A stretch of 35,256 bases of DNA from Candidatus Endomicrobiellum agilis (lineage in GTDB: Bacteria; Elusimicrobiota; Endomicrobiia; Endomicrobiales; Endomicrobiaceae): the NCBI GenBank assembly GCA_020328155.1, contig JAIXMX010000013.1:1-35256 (forward strand), in the 5' to 3' direction. Shown piece after piece: positions 28,559 through 35,256 of the stretch. Numbering within the stretch: the stretch's first letter is position 1; every line of letters starts with the position of its first letter. The translations under genes were made by a program, and so were the position numbers. The notes below the pieces were generated by a model. That model was not told where the DNA came from, made no database searches, and saw nothing but the letters and a program-made list of their open reading frames with translations.

Positions 28559-29021
28559 TGTAAAACCTCCCTCTACACAAGTCATTTTAATATATTTGTT
28601 AAATAGAAAACAAAGATTAGCAATACTTTTTTCATTTTTTTCAAATAATTTTAATCTTCGCCCCCACGTGAGGCACGGCTATATTTTCTAATCGTTTCTG
28701 TATCTATTTTATTGACGATTGCCGGCATTTTCAAAAAAACAACATTTAATCATTTCCACGTCAGTTTTTGCCAACGATAACTGCTCGCTTACTGTTCTAA
28801 GTTCAATCTTTACTAGCGACGTGTCGTTTTTGTTCATATTTCGACTTACAGAGAATTAATTTTTTTTCTTTATACAATTACGTTTCGTGGCAAAATAACG
28901 CAACATAACGAGATATTTCGGCTTGCCATATGACAAACCGACGGAAAAACTGCTGCGGCAACTGATACAATACATATCTTTCATGCATTTGTCGTAAGTT
29001 TGACAACCTGCATTATAATGT
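28559..29021. other. gene-poor gap upstream of cas3
   Basis: Apart from the cas3 ribosome binding site and presumed operon promoter at the left edge, I see no open or rebuildable gene. The GC content rises around 28660-28850 and 28890-28990, which may reflect decayed coding sequence, but no family could be read in any frame. Confidence 0.4.
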
Positions 29022-29445
29022 TTACTTCAAAAATTCGGAGACGGTATATGCGATGTATTTTGCGGCTTTCGGCAGGGCAGTTTCGTCAATATTGAAATTA
29101 TTATGATACCAAGAGTATGAGGTTTGTTTATTTTTTGAAGTGCCTATATAAAAAATTGACGGAGACTACATGCAAATACTCCGAAAAATTTTCCTTAGTC
29201 TAGATGGTTTATCTAATGTTTCAACACTATTTTCACCATAAAATTCTGTTGCTGTCCTGACGCACGCTTCAGCAATCTCGGGAGCTATTTATTACAGGAT
29301 TACCTATTTCATCATAATCAGCAATACATTTAACTTCGTAAACCGTTTCCATAGTTTTGAGTTTTCTCAAAACACTTGCCTTCTTGCTTCGCTGTTAAAA
29401 CTTATCACTGTATCATCTGCTGTTGTATTTGACATATTTAACATT
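29022..29445 (-). pseudogene. decayed M20-family amidohydrolase (aminoacylase/hippurate hydrolase-like), C-terminal part
   Basis: Several minus-strand frames join into the C-terminal half of an M20D metallopeptidase. In order: TADDTVISFNSEARRQ (from about 29440), KLKTMETVYEVKCIADYDEI, APEIAEACVRTATEFYGENS, ENFSEYLH (the usual G-x-E-D-F-x-x-Y-L motif, damaged), FYIGTSKNKQTSYSWYHNNF, and finally NIDETALPKAAKYIAYTVSE ending at TAA 29022-29024. At least four frameshifts are needed, so no product can be made. The N-terminal half was not found. The 29446-29826 stretch has nothing recognisable. Confidence 0.75.
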
Positions 29446-29826
29446 TAGAGCAGATATCCAGCTAGGCTAGGGAACTCAAATAATATGATAAATTTCCTGT
29501 TTTCTCCTTAAAAACTGCTGTTATTATTAGTAATTAAGGTGCGAGAAGATTGTTTTTCATCGTAGTTTTTCTTTGTCGGCTGATGTGATAAGAAGTTAGA
29601 ACAATAGATTTATTTATCGTAACGATTTTTTTGCTCTTGAAAGATATTGTTGTTAGCGTATAGAACAACAGGTGCTTTTTTTATTTGTCATTCCTGAGTG
29701 CCGTTATTGGGAGTCTGCTTTTTCTGAACGTTAATTCGAGAGAACTCAATTCTAATGGAATATACGATTATAAATTTTGGAAAAATTGAAGGCGGTAAAG
29801 CGTACAATATAGTACTCTATCTTTTC

Positions 29827-30672
29827 CTATCTTACTTGCTTTAAAGCATAACAAATATTTTCCGCAATATCGCTTGCAATAACGCCCGTCGTACCTTTAT
29901 CTCTTTCAGCAATCTCGCCTGCAAGTCCATGAATAAAAACCGCAAATTTTACAGCTTCAAATACATCGTCCGTAACATTCACAAAAGAAGATATTATTCC
30001 GCTCAACACATCACCGCTCCCCGCAGTCGCCATTGCCGGAGTACCGGTATTATTTTCATATTTCTCTTTACCGCAAGACACAAGAGTATTGCTGCCTTTG
30101 AGAACGCAAATAAGAGAATTTGCTTCTGCAAAATCTGCAGCTACTTTTTCCCTATCATTTTTTATTACAGCACTTTGTATATTTAAGAGCTTAGAAAATT
30201 CGCCTAAATGCGGCGTTACTATAAGTTTAGCGTTTGCCATTTTAAGTTCACCCGCAATACCGTTAAAGCAGGCAAGTCCGGAAGCATCTAAGATAACCGG
30301 TATGTCAACAGCAGAAATAATCTCCTTAATGAATTTGCATAGCATACTGTTATTCGATTTTAATCCTGGTCCTATGACAATAGAAGTAACTTTTCTGGAT
30401 TTAACAAAATCAAGAATATCTGGTGCAGTTCTATATACAAAAAATATTATTTCAGGTTTTGACATTGCGCATGCTTGACTTAGAAAATTATCTCTGACAG
30501 CATAAGTCACAAGTCCCGCGCCAGAACGCAATGCCCCCAAACAACACAATATACCCGCTCCGGGCATGAGTTTAGAACCTGCTATCACCAAAACATGACC
30601 ATAGTTATATTTATGGCTATCAGGTTTTCTTTTTAATTTTAGGACAAAGTCTCTAATTTCTTGTTTTTTCAT
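29827..30672 (-). CDS. nnrD: ADP-dependent (S)-NAD(P)H-hydrate dehydratase NnrD
   Basis: 281 aa forming the C-terminal (carbohydrate kinase-like) domain of the YjeF family. It repairs damaged hydrated NAD(P)H, using ADP or ATP. Signatures: YNYGHVLVIAGS near residues 23-34, GAGILCCLGALRSGAGLVTYA, VIGPGL, TPHLGEFSKLL, and the nucleotide-binding TAGSGDVLSGIISSF followed by AVFIHGLAGEIAE. The N-terminal epimerase half (NnrE) that is fused in many bacteria is not here. It starts 8 nt after acpS and forms an operon with it, an association seen in many genomes. Confidence 0.93.
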   Translation of the reverse strand: MKKQEIRDFVLKLKRKPDSHKYNYGHVLVIAGSKLMPGAGILCCLGALRSGAGLVTYAVRDNFLSQACAMSKPEIIFFVYRTAPDILDFVKSRKVTSIVIGPGLKSNNSMLCKFIKEIISAVDIPVILDASGLACFNGIAGELKMANAKLIVTPHLGEFSKLLNIQSAVIKNDREKVAADFAEANSLICVLKGSNTLVSCGKEKYENNTGTPAMATAGSGDVLSGIISSFVNVTDDVFEAVKFAVFIHGLAGEIAERDKGTTGVIASDIAENICYALKQVR

Positions 30673-30680
30673 AACATTTT

Positions 30681-31016
30681 TTAAGAGACGATGGCAACAG
30701 CCGCGACATATTTATCAGTATGCGCCAGAGATACATCTATTTTTTCACATTTTTTATTTTTAATGTAAACCTGCGGTTTTCCATCTTTAGCATTTCTAAC
30801 CGAAATATCGGTAATGGCAAGCTTTTTATTTTTCGCACTTAACGCTTTCCAAACAGCTTCTTTTGCCGCAAAGCGCGACGCCAAACACTGAGCAGCATTT
30901 TTTTTTGCAAGTGAATACGATATTTCTTCTTTTGCAAAAACGCGTTCTAGATGCTTTTTATTTTTTATATATTTGACAAATCTTTTAACTTCTTCAATAT
31001 CAATGCCTATATTCAT
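30681..31016 (-). CDS. acpS: holo-[acyl-carrier-protein] synthase AcpS
   Basis: 111 aa, slightly short for AcpS (about 120). It transfers 4'-phosphopantetheine from CoA to the serine of acyl carrier protein, activating it for fatty-acid synthesis. The Mg-binding motifs are present: IGIDIEEVKRF at the start (Asp near residue 6) and RFAAKEAVWKAL in the middle (Glu). The end VSLAHTDKYVAAVAIV is the conserved C-terminal strand. It heads a two-gene operon with nnrD. Upstream, 31017-31814 has no gene. Confidence 0.94.
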   Translation of the reverse strand: MNIGIDIEEVKRFVKYIKNKKHLERVFAKEEISYSLAKKNAAQCLASRFAAKEAVWKALSAKNKKLAITDISVRNAKDGKPQVYIKNKKCEKIDVSLAHTDKYVAAVAIVS

Positions 31017-31814
31017 ACAACATATCCAATTTTGATACGATTATTATCAAAAACGGCAAACAAACTTATAGCAGCCACAGCTTTTTTTTACTGCTTTTTT
31101 CTATGATAAAAACCAAATATAAATTCACAACCTTCATTATCTAATAATGTTATACAACCGAAACATCCGTCTTTACGGATCCTTTTCCGATTAAGATATT
31201 TAATTACAACTCGCTAAGAAAAAACAATAATAACACCTATTAAATAACACAGGCAAAGATTTGACGACAGAGAACGGACAAACAATCTGATTCTTCAAAA
31301 GCTTAGCTTTTTATAATGACAGATACACTCTCCACCAATAAAAACAACAATATTTCGCTCTACGACTTTGTCATTCTCAAACAACTGCTAGCATACTGTG
31401 TGCCATTCTCGCCAAAGCGAACATTCACTTTTTAAACAGTTAAAAATAACATTATGGCAGGACGTCTGTTTTCAAAGTTGCGATACGACAAAGATTTAGC
31501 GGCATATAACAATAAGCAACTGAATTTTTTAAAGGATTTACTTTTTTAAAATGACAGACAACAACCTAGCAGCTACACTCCCTCTATGTCCTTAGAGGAT
31601 AATATGGTTTCGAGTAAACTTCAGTCCAATTTCGGCTATCTGTTTTCGCAGTTACAACACGCGACAATGGCATACACCATAACGCTCTCAAACAATCCAA
31701 AGTCTTCAATTCAAATTGTTCCGAACTGCCAACTACTTTTCTCCCACCTATTTCTACTAGCGTATCCTTCAGGCAACAAAACTTCCGGCAGAGAGGGAAA
31801 AAGACAAAATTAAA
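31017..31814. other. 798-bp gap between glmS and acpS without recognisable gene
   Basis: AT-rich with many stops in all frames. A 75-codon open frame at 31586-31813 (plus) has no good ribosome binding site or familiar features, and I do not call it. Two short segments (near 31311 and 31543) share a TTTTTTAAAATGACAGA-like phrase and may be old duplicates. The gap presumably contains the acpS promoter and the glmS transcript end. Confidence 0.4.
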
Positions 31815-33644
31815 TCATTCAACTGTGACGGATTTAGCAAGATTTCTAGGCTGATCTACATCACAGCCGAGAAGAACTGAAATGTAGTAAGCCAAAAGTT
31901 GCAACGGAATTACAGTCACAAGCGGCGACACAAACTCATCAGTTTCAGGAACATAAATTACATAATCGCTTTTATTTCTAATTTGTTTGTCAGATTTGCT
32001 TGCCACAGCTATAATAGTCCCGCCTCTAGCTTTTGCCTCTTCTATATTTGAAATCATTTTTTCATATACTTTGCTTTTAACAGCTATTGCAATTATTGGC
32101 ATAGACTCGTCAATTAAAGCTATTGGTCCATGTTTCATTTCGCCAGCGGCATAACCTTCGGCGTGTATATACGAGATTTCTTTAATTTTTAATGCGCCCT
32201 CTAATGCCACGGGATAATTCACATGCCTTCCCAAATATAAGAAATTCTTTTTATATGCAAAAATTTTCGCGAGGTCACAAATGGATTTCACATTTTGCAA
32301 AAAACCGTTGATCTTTAAAGGAACTTCCCACAGCTCTTTTAAATATTTTTTTAACTCCCCAAGTGCAACTGTTCCTCTTTTATACGCCCAATCCAAAGCA
32401 AGTATATAGAGAACTGTAATCTGTCCTGTAAAAGCCTTTGTGGATGCAACTCCTATTTCAGGACCGCAATGCGTATAAATTACATGCATGGCTTCGCGAT
32501 TCATACTTGAACCTACAACATTGCATATTGCTAGAGTTTGACAACCTTTGCTTTTTGCAAGCCTTAAAGCCGCCAGAGTATCCGCAGTCTCTCCGGATTG
32601 CGAGATAACCACAACTAAAGTTTTTTCATTTAAAATAATATCTCTGTACCTGAACTCGGAAGCAATATCAACTTCTGTCGGTATTTTTGCAAAACTTTCA
32701 AATAAAAATTTTGACACAAGTCCGGAATGATACGATGTTCCGCAAGCTACAATATAAATATCCGATATACTCCTAACATATTCTTCTTTGAAATCAACTT
32801 CTTCAATACAAATTCTTCCTTCATCCGGATAAATTCTTCCTCGAAAAGTATTTTCTATTATGTGCGGCTGTTCAAATATTTCCTTCAACATAAAATGCTT
32901 ATAGCCATTTTTTTCAGCCTGTTCGGTATCCCATTGTATGTTTTTTATTTCTCTATTTATCATATTGTTTTCAGCGTTTTTTATAATTACTTTCTCCGAA
33001 GTAATCTCTGCAATATCGCCGTTTTCAAGAAAAATCATTTCGCGCGTGTAAGGAAGCAATGCCGGAATATCAGAAGCTATAAAATTTTCGCCATTGCCAA
33101 CACCTATAATTAGAGGGACGTCTTGTCTTGCGCATATTATTTTGTCAGGTTCATTTTTACACATTATTCCAAGCGCATAAGAGCCTCTAACCCTATCTAA
33201 AGTTTTTTGAACGGCATTAAGTAGATCATTTTTATAATGTTTTTTTATAAGATGTGCTATTACTTCCGTATCAGTTTCAGATTCAAATTTCTGCCCGTCT
33301 TTTTGAAGTTCAGCTTTTAACTCGCTGTAATTTTCTATTATTCCATTATGCACGACAACGACAGTCTTTGTAGGATCTGTATGCGGATGAGCGTTTTTTT
33401 CGGACGGTTTCCCATGCGTAGCCCAACGCGTATGTCCTATGCCTATATTTGCGATGATAGGATTTTTTTTAAGCATCGATTCAAGATTGCATAGCTTTCC
33501 AACACTTCTTCTCACCTGCAGTTCCTTGCCGATGACAACAGCAATACCGGCGGAATCATATCCTCTATATTCAAGTTTTTTCAAGCCTTTAAATATCACA
33601 TCCACAGCATTCTTTTTCCCTGTATACCCAATAATTCCGCACAT
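31815..33644 (-). CDS. glmS: glutamine--fructose-6-phosphate aminotransferase (isomerizing) GlmS
   Basis: 609 aa, normal length. It makes glucosamine-6-phosphate from fructose-6-phosphate and glutamine, the first step towards UDP-GlcNAc for peptidoglycan. After Met removal the N-terminal Cys of MCGIIGYTGKK is the glutaminase nucleophile; EYRGYDSAG, GHTRWATHGKPS and VVHNGIIENY are conserved parts of that domain. Two SIS sugar-isomerase domains follow (ACGTSYHSG, VVISQSGETADTLAAL; then GRHVNYPVALEGALKIKEIS and HAEGYAAGEMKHGPIALID), and it ends NLAKSVTVE as usual. I start at the ATG 33644, so that Cys is residue 2; an upstream TTG would block the active site. It begins 4 nt after pdxJ. No glmS ribozyme is evident in that tiny space. 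Confidence 0.97.
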   Translation of the reverse strand: MCGIIGYTGKKNAVDVIFKGLKKLEYRGYDSAGIAVVIGKELQVRRSVGKLCNLESMLKKNPIIANIGIGHTRWATHGKPSEKNAHPHTDPTKTVVVVHNGIIENYSELKAELQKDGQKFESETDTEVIAHLIKKHYKNDLLNAVQKTLDRVRGSYALGIMCKNEPDKIICARQDVPLIIGVGNGENFIASDIPALLPYTREMIFLENGDIAEITSEKVIIKNAENNMINREIKNIQWDTEQAEKNGYKHFMLKEIFEQPHIIENTFRGRIYPDEGRICIEEVDFKEEYVRSISDIYIVACGTSYHSGLVSKFLFESFAKIPTEVDIASEFRYRDIILNEKTLVVVISQSGETADTLAALRLAKSKGCQTLAICNVVGSSMNREAMHVIYTHCGPEIGVASTKAFTGQITVLYILALDWAYKRGTVALGELKKYLKELWEVPLKINGFLQNVKSICDLAKIFAYKKNFLYLGRHVNYPVALEGALKIKEISYIHAEGYAAGEMKHGPIALIDESMPIIAIAVKSKVYEKMISNIEEAKARGGTIIAVASKSDKQIRNKSDYVIYVPETDEFVSPLVTVIPLQLLAYYISVLLGCDVDQPRNLAKSVTVE

Positions 33645-33648
33645 AGTT

Positions 33649-34383
33649 CTAGCCCTTGCCAATAAGTCCTTTCATATTTTTGACAGCCGTTCCAAGACCA
33701 GTAAATACCGATTCCGCTATAATTGAAAAACCTATGTTAAACTCGTTCATGCCCGGGACTTTGCAGATTCGTTCTATATTATCATAATCCAGTCCGTGAC
33801 CGGCATTTAATATAAGTCCTTTTTGTATCGCTTCACGCGATGCTTCGGAAATCTTTTCCATTTCTTCTTTAAACTCAGCAGAAGCTATTCCATTCTCCTT
33901 AAAAAACTTTGCATATTTTCCTGTGTGAAGTTCTACCATATCGGCATTTATCTCGCTGCAGGACAGCACTTGCTCCGTATCTGCATCGATAAACATACTT
34001 ACAATAATTCCCACTTTTTTAAGTCTTGCTACAACACTTGCAAGTTTATTCTTATGGGTTTTAACGTCAAGCCCGCCTTCCGTGGTAAGTTCTCGCCTTT
34101 TTTCAGGAACCATACACACAAAATCCGGCTTTATATCTAAAGCTATTTCAACTATTTCTTCGCTTGCAGCCATTTCAAGATTCAACTTTGTTTTAAGCGA
34201 TTTTCTTAACTCGTAAACATCTCTATCCTGAATATGTCTTCTGTCTTCCCTCAAATGTACGGTTATACTGTCCGCTCCGCTCTTCTCGCATATCAACGCA
34301 GCTTTAATTAGAGAAGGAAAATCCTCTTTTCTTGCCTGCCTTATTGTTGCTATATGGTCAATATTTACACCAAGTTTTATCAT
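33649..34383 (-). CDS. pdxJ: pyridoxine 5'-phosphate synthase PdxJ
   Basis: 244 aa TIM-barrel enzyme that condenses 1-deoxyxylulose-5-phosphate with 3-amino-2-oxopropyl phosphate in the DXP-dependent vitamin B6 pathway. Family signatures: LGVNIDHIATIRQAR at the start, GADSITVHLREDRRHIQDRD, NLEMAASEEI, PDFVCMVPEKRRELTTEGGL, VELHTGKYA, and LNAGHGLDYDN before NEFNIGFSIIAESVF. Complete. It lies in one operon with glmS and points to a retained B6 biosynthesis step. Confidence 0.97.
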   Translation of the reverse strand: MIKLGVNIDHIATIRQARKEDFPSLIKAALICEKSGADSITVHLREDRRHIQDRDVYELRKSLKTKLNLEMAASEEIVEIALDIKPDFVCMVPEKRRELTTEGGLDVKTHKNKLASVVARLKKVGIIVSMFIDADTEQVLSCSEINADMVELHTGKYAKFFKENGIASAEFKEEMEKISEASREAIQKGLILNAGHGLDYDNIERICKVPGMNEFNIGFSIIAESVFTGLGTAVKNMKGLIGKG

Positions 34384-34759
34384 CTTATTTAAATACTCCC
34401 AGCAACTCTCCCTTTTCCGCTCTCAAGATGAGAAAGAAAAAAACAGAGGAAGATATTTACAGATTCCATCTACAAACTACCGCCGTCATTTACTTAAAAA
34501 AAACTCCAAACCAAGTTTAACCTGACGACACCTAATAATCGATGAGTTCCTTCGCTAAAAGGTTGAATTTTCAAATCAATACTCAATTACGACTATATCT
34601 ATCGTCCTGCTTTCTCCTTCAAAAGCAGAGAAAAAGGAAGTCAACACAGCAATTGCTTCCATAATTTCCAAAACACTCGTTCTCTGTTTATTCTGTCAGA
34701 ACTGCTCGCTTTATACCGCGGACGACAAAACAGCTGTAAAGAGTAAGAAAAAAACATCA
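34384..34759. other. gap between glmM and pdxJ without recognisable gene
   Basis: The 376 bp have no convincing gene. On the minus strand a segment around 34580-34680 reads EIMEAIAVLTSFFSAFEGES before stops, which could be a trace of a decayed gene, but it matches nothing I recognise. The pdxJ-glmS promoter should lie at its low-coordinate end. Confidence 0.35.
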
Positions 34760-35256
34760 TCATCCGCAGGACTCAATCTCTTTTTCGATACTATCAGCTA
34801 AATTTTCCGCTATTATTTCAATTTCTTTTATATCTTTTCCCTCAACCATAACCCTCAAAAGATTTTCCGTACCTGAATATCTTACAAGTATGCGTCCATT
34901 TACGCCGAGAAGTTTCTCATAGTCTTTAATAAGCTTATAAGATTTTGAAAGTTTTTCAATAGGAATCCTTTTTGAAACTTTTTTATTTACGAATATCTGA
35001 GGGAATTTCTCAATCACGTCTATAAACTCCGACATCTTTTTATTTTCTTCGCTTAACGCTGCAAGAAGCATAACCGCACTCAAAAGCCCGTCGCCCGTAG
35101 CCAAAATATCTTTGAATATAAAATGTCCCGACTGTTCTCCGCCAAATATCGCCTTATATTTTTTCATATCCTCCACAACATACTTATCGCCGACTTTTGC
35201 GGATATTACTTTTATCTTTTCCCTTTTCATCGCCTGCAAAAATCCTATGTTTGCTA
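34760..35256 (-). CDS. glmM: phosphoglucosamine mutase GlmM, C-terminal part (runs off window)
   Basis: The visible part (about 165 codons) is the C-terminal third of an alpha-D-phosphohexomutase, which converts glucosamine-6-phosphate to glucosamine-1-phosphate, the step after GlmS. Seen: SNIGF-like ANIGFLQAMKR at the window edge, GGEQSGHFIF (the sugar-binding E-x-S-G-H motif), the TGDGLLSAVMLLAAL helix, and the phosphate-binding RYSGTENLLRVMVEG loop. The frame stays open upstream to the window end, so the ATG at 35239 is internal, not the start. Location next to glmS-pdxJ groups two consecutive steps of amino-sugar synthesis. Confidence 0.93.
   Translation of the reverse strand, partial: ANIGFLQAMKREKIKVISAKVGDKYVVEDMKKYKAIFGGEQSGHFIFKDILATGDGLLSAVMLLAALSEENKKMSEFIDVIEKFPQIFVNKKVSKRIPIEKLSKSYKLIKDYEKLLGVNGRILVRYSGTENLLRVMVEGKDIKEIEIIAENLADSIEKEIESCG

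Noticed and set aside
31586-31813. Plus-strand 75-codon frame upstream of the glmS end
   Set aside because: No ribosome binding site, composition or motif supports it, and it opposes the surrounding operons.
33601-33660. glmS ribozyme or other leader upstream of glmS
   Set aside because: Only 4 nt separate pdxJ and glmS and no ribozyme-like structure fits.

Overview
The window is AT-rich bacterial DNA. It has a conserved housekeeping frame at both ends and a large phage-defence island in the middle. The housekeeping genes (rsmE-mtaB on the left; glmM, pdxJ-glmS and acpS-nnrD on the right) are intact. They are separated by long gene-poor gaps, several of which hold frameshifted gene remnants. 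Compact operons, many decayed genes and low GC suggest a host-restricted lineage. The mix of genes would fit an Elusimicrobiota/Endomicrobium-like endosymbiont, but that is inference: there is no rRNA or other decisive marker here.

Layout. Positions 1-162 (minus): tRNA-Gly(TCC), cut by the window edge, and tRNA-Tyr(GTA), behind a near-perfect sigma70 promoter at 211-240. Positions 736-2696 (plus): rsmE and mtaB, translationally coupled and followed by a hairpin. Positions 3243-6460 (minus): module I, an operon of a broken DNA methyltransferase, a small coupled protein, a PIN-GNAT-EVE-like fusion and an ASCH-domain protein. Positions 7290-9058 (minus): module II, a type II restriction endonuclease overlapping its beta-class methyltransferase. 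Positions 9952-10848 (minus): an AbiJ-like protein with a HEPN RxxxxxxH motif. Positions 10883-20465: a very long type I-C CRISPR array (145 repeats and 144 spacers by hand count). Positions 20658-28558 (minus): a complete type I-C cas operon, cas3-cas5-cas8c-cas7-cas4-cas1-cas2. Three degenerate direct copies of one sequence (about 2955-3225, 6718-6965, 9695-9942) sit exactly at the borders between modules.

How it fits together. The island stacks restriction-modification, a nuclease/acetyltransferase/nucleotide-reader system of unknown function, a putative abortive-infection RNase and adaptive CRISPR immunity. The cas operon runs towards the array. A 192-bp AT-rich leader lies between cas2 and the first repeat, so the newest spacers are at the high-coordinate end. 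The array is transcribed away from cas2, straight at the HEPN gene, which begins only 34 bp past the oldest repeat in the same direction.

Points for a second look: stratified repeat variants that read as a time series; spacers acquired twice from the same protospacer with identical PAM-side ends; an in-frame stop in cas5 followed by an open extension that ends exactly at the cas8c start; and a methyltransferase broken at two A6 tracts while its downstream partners stay open.
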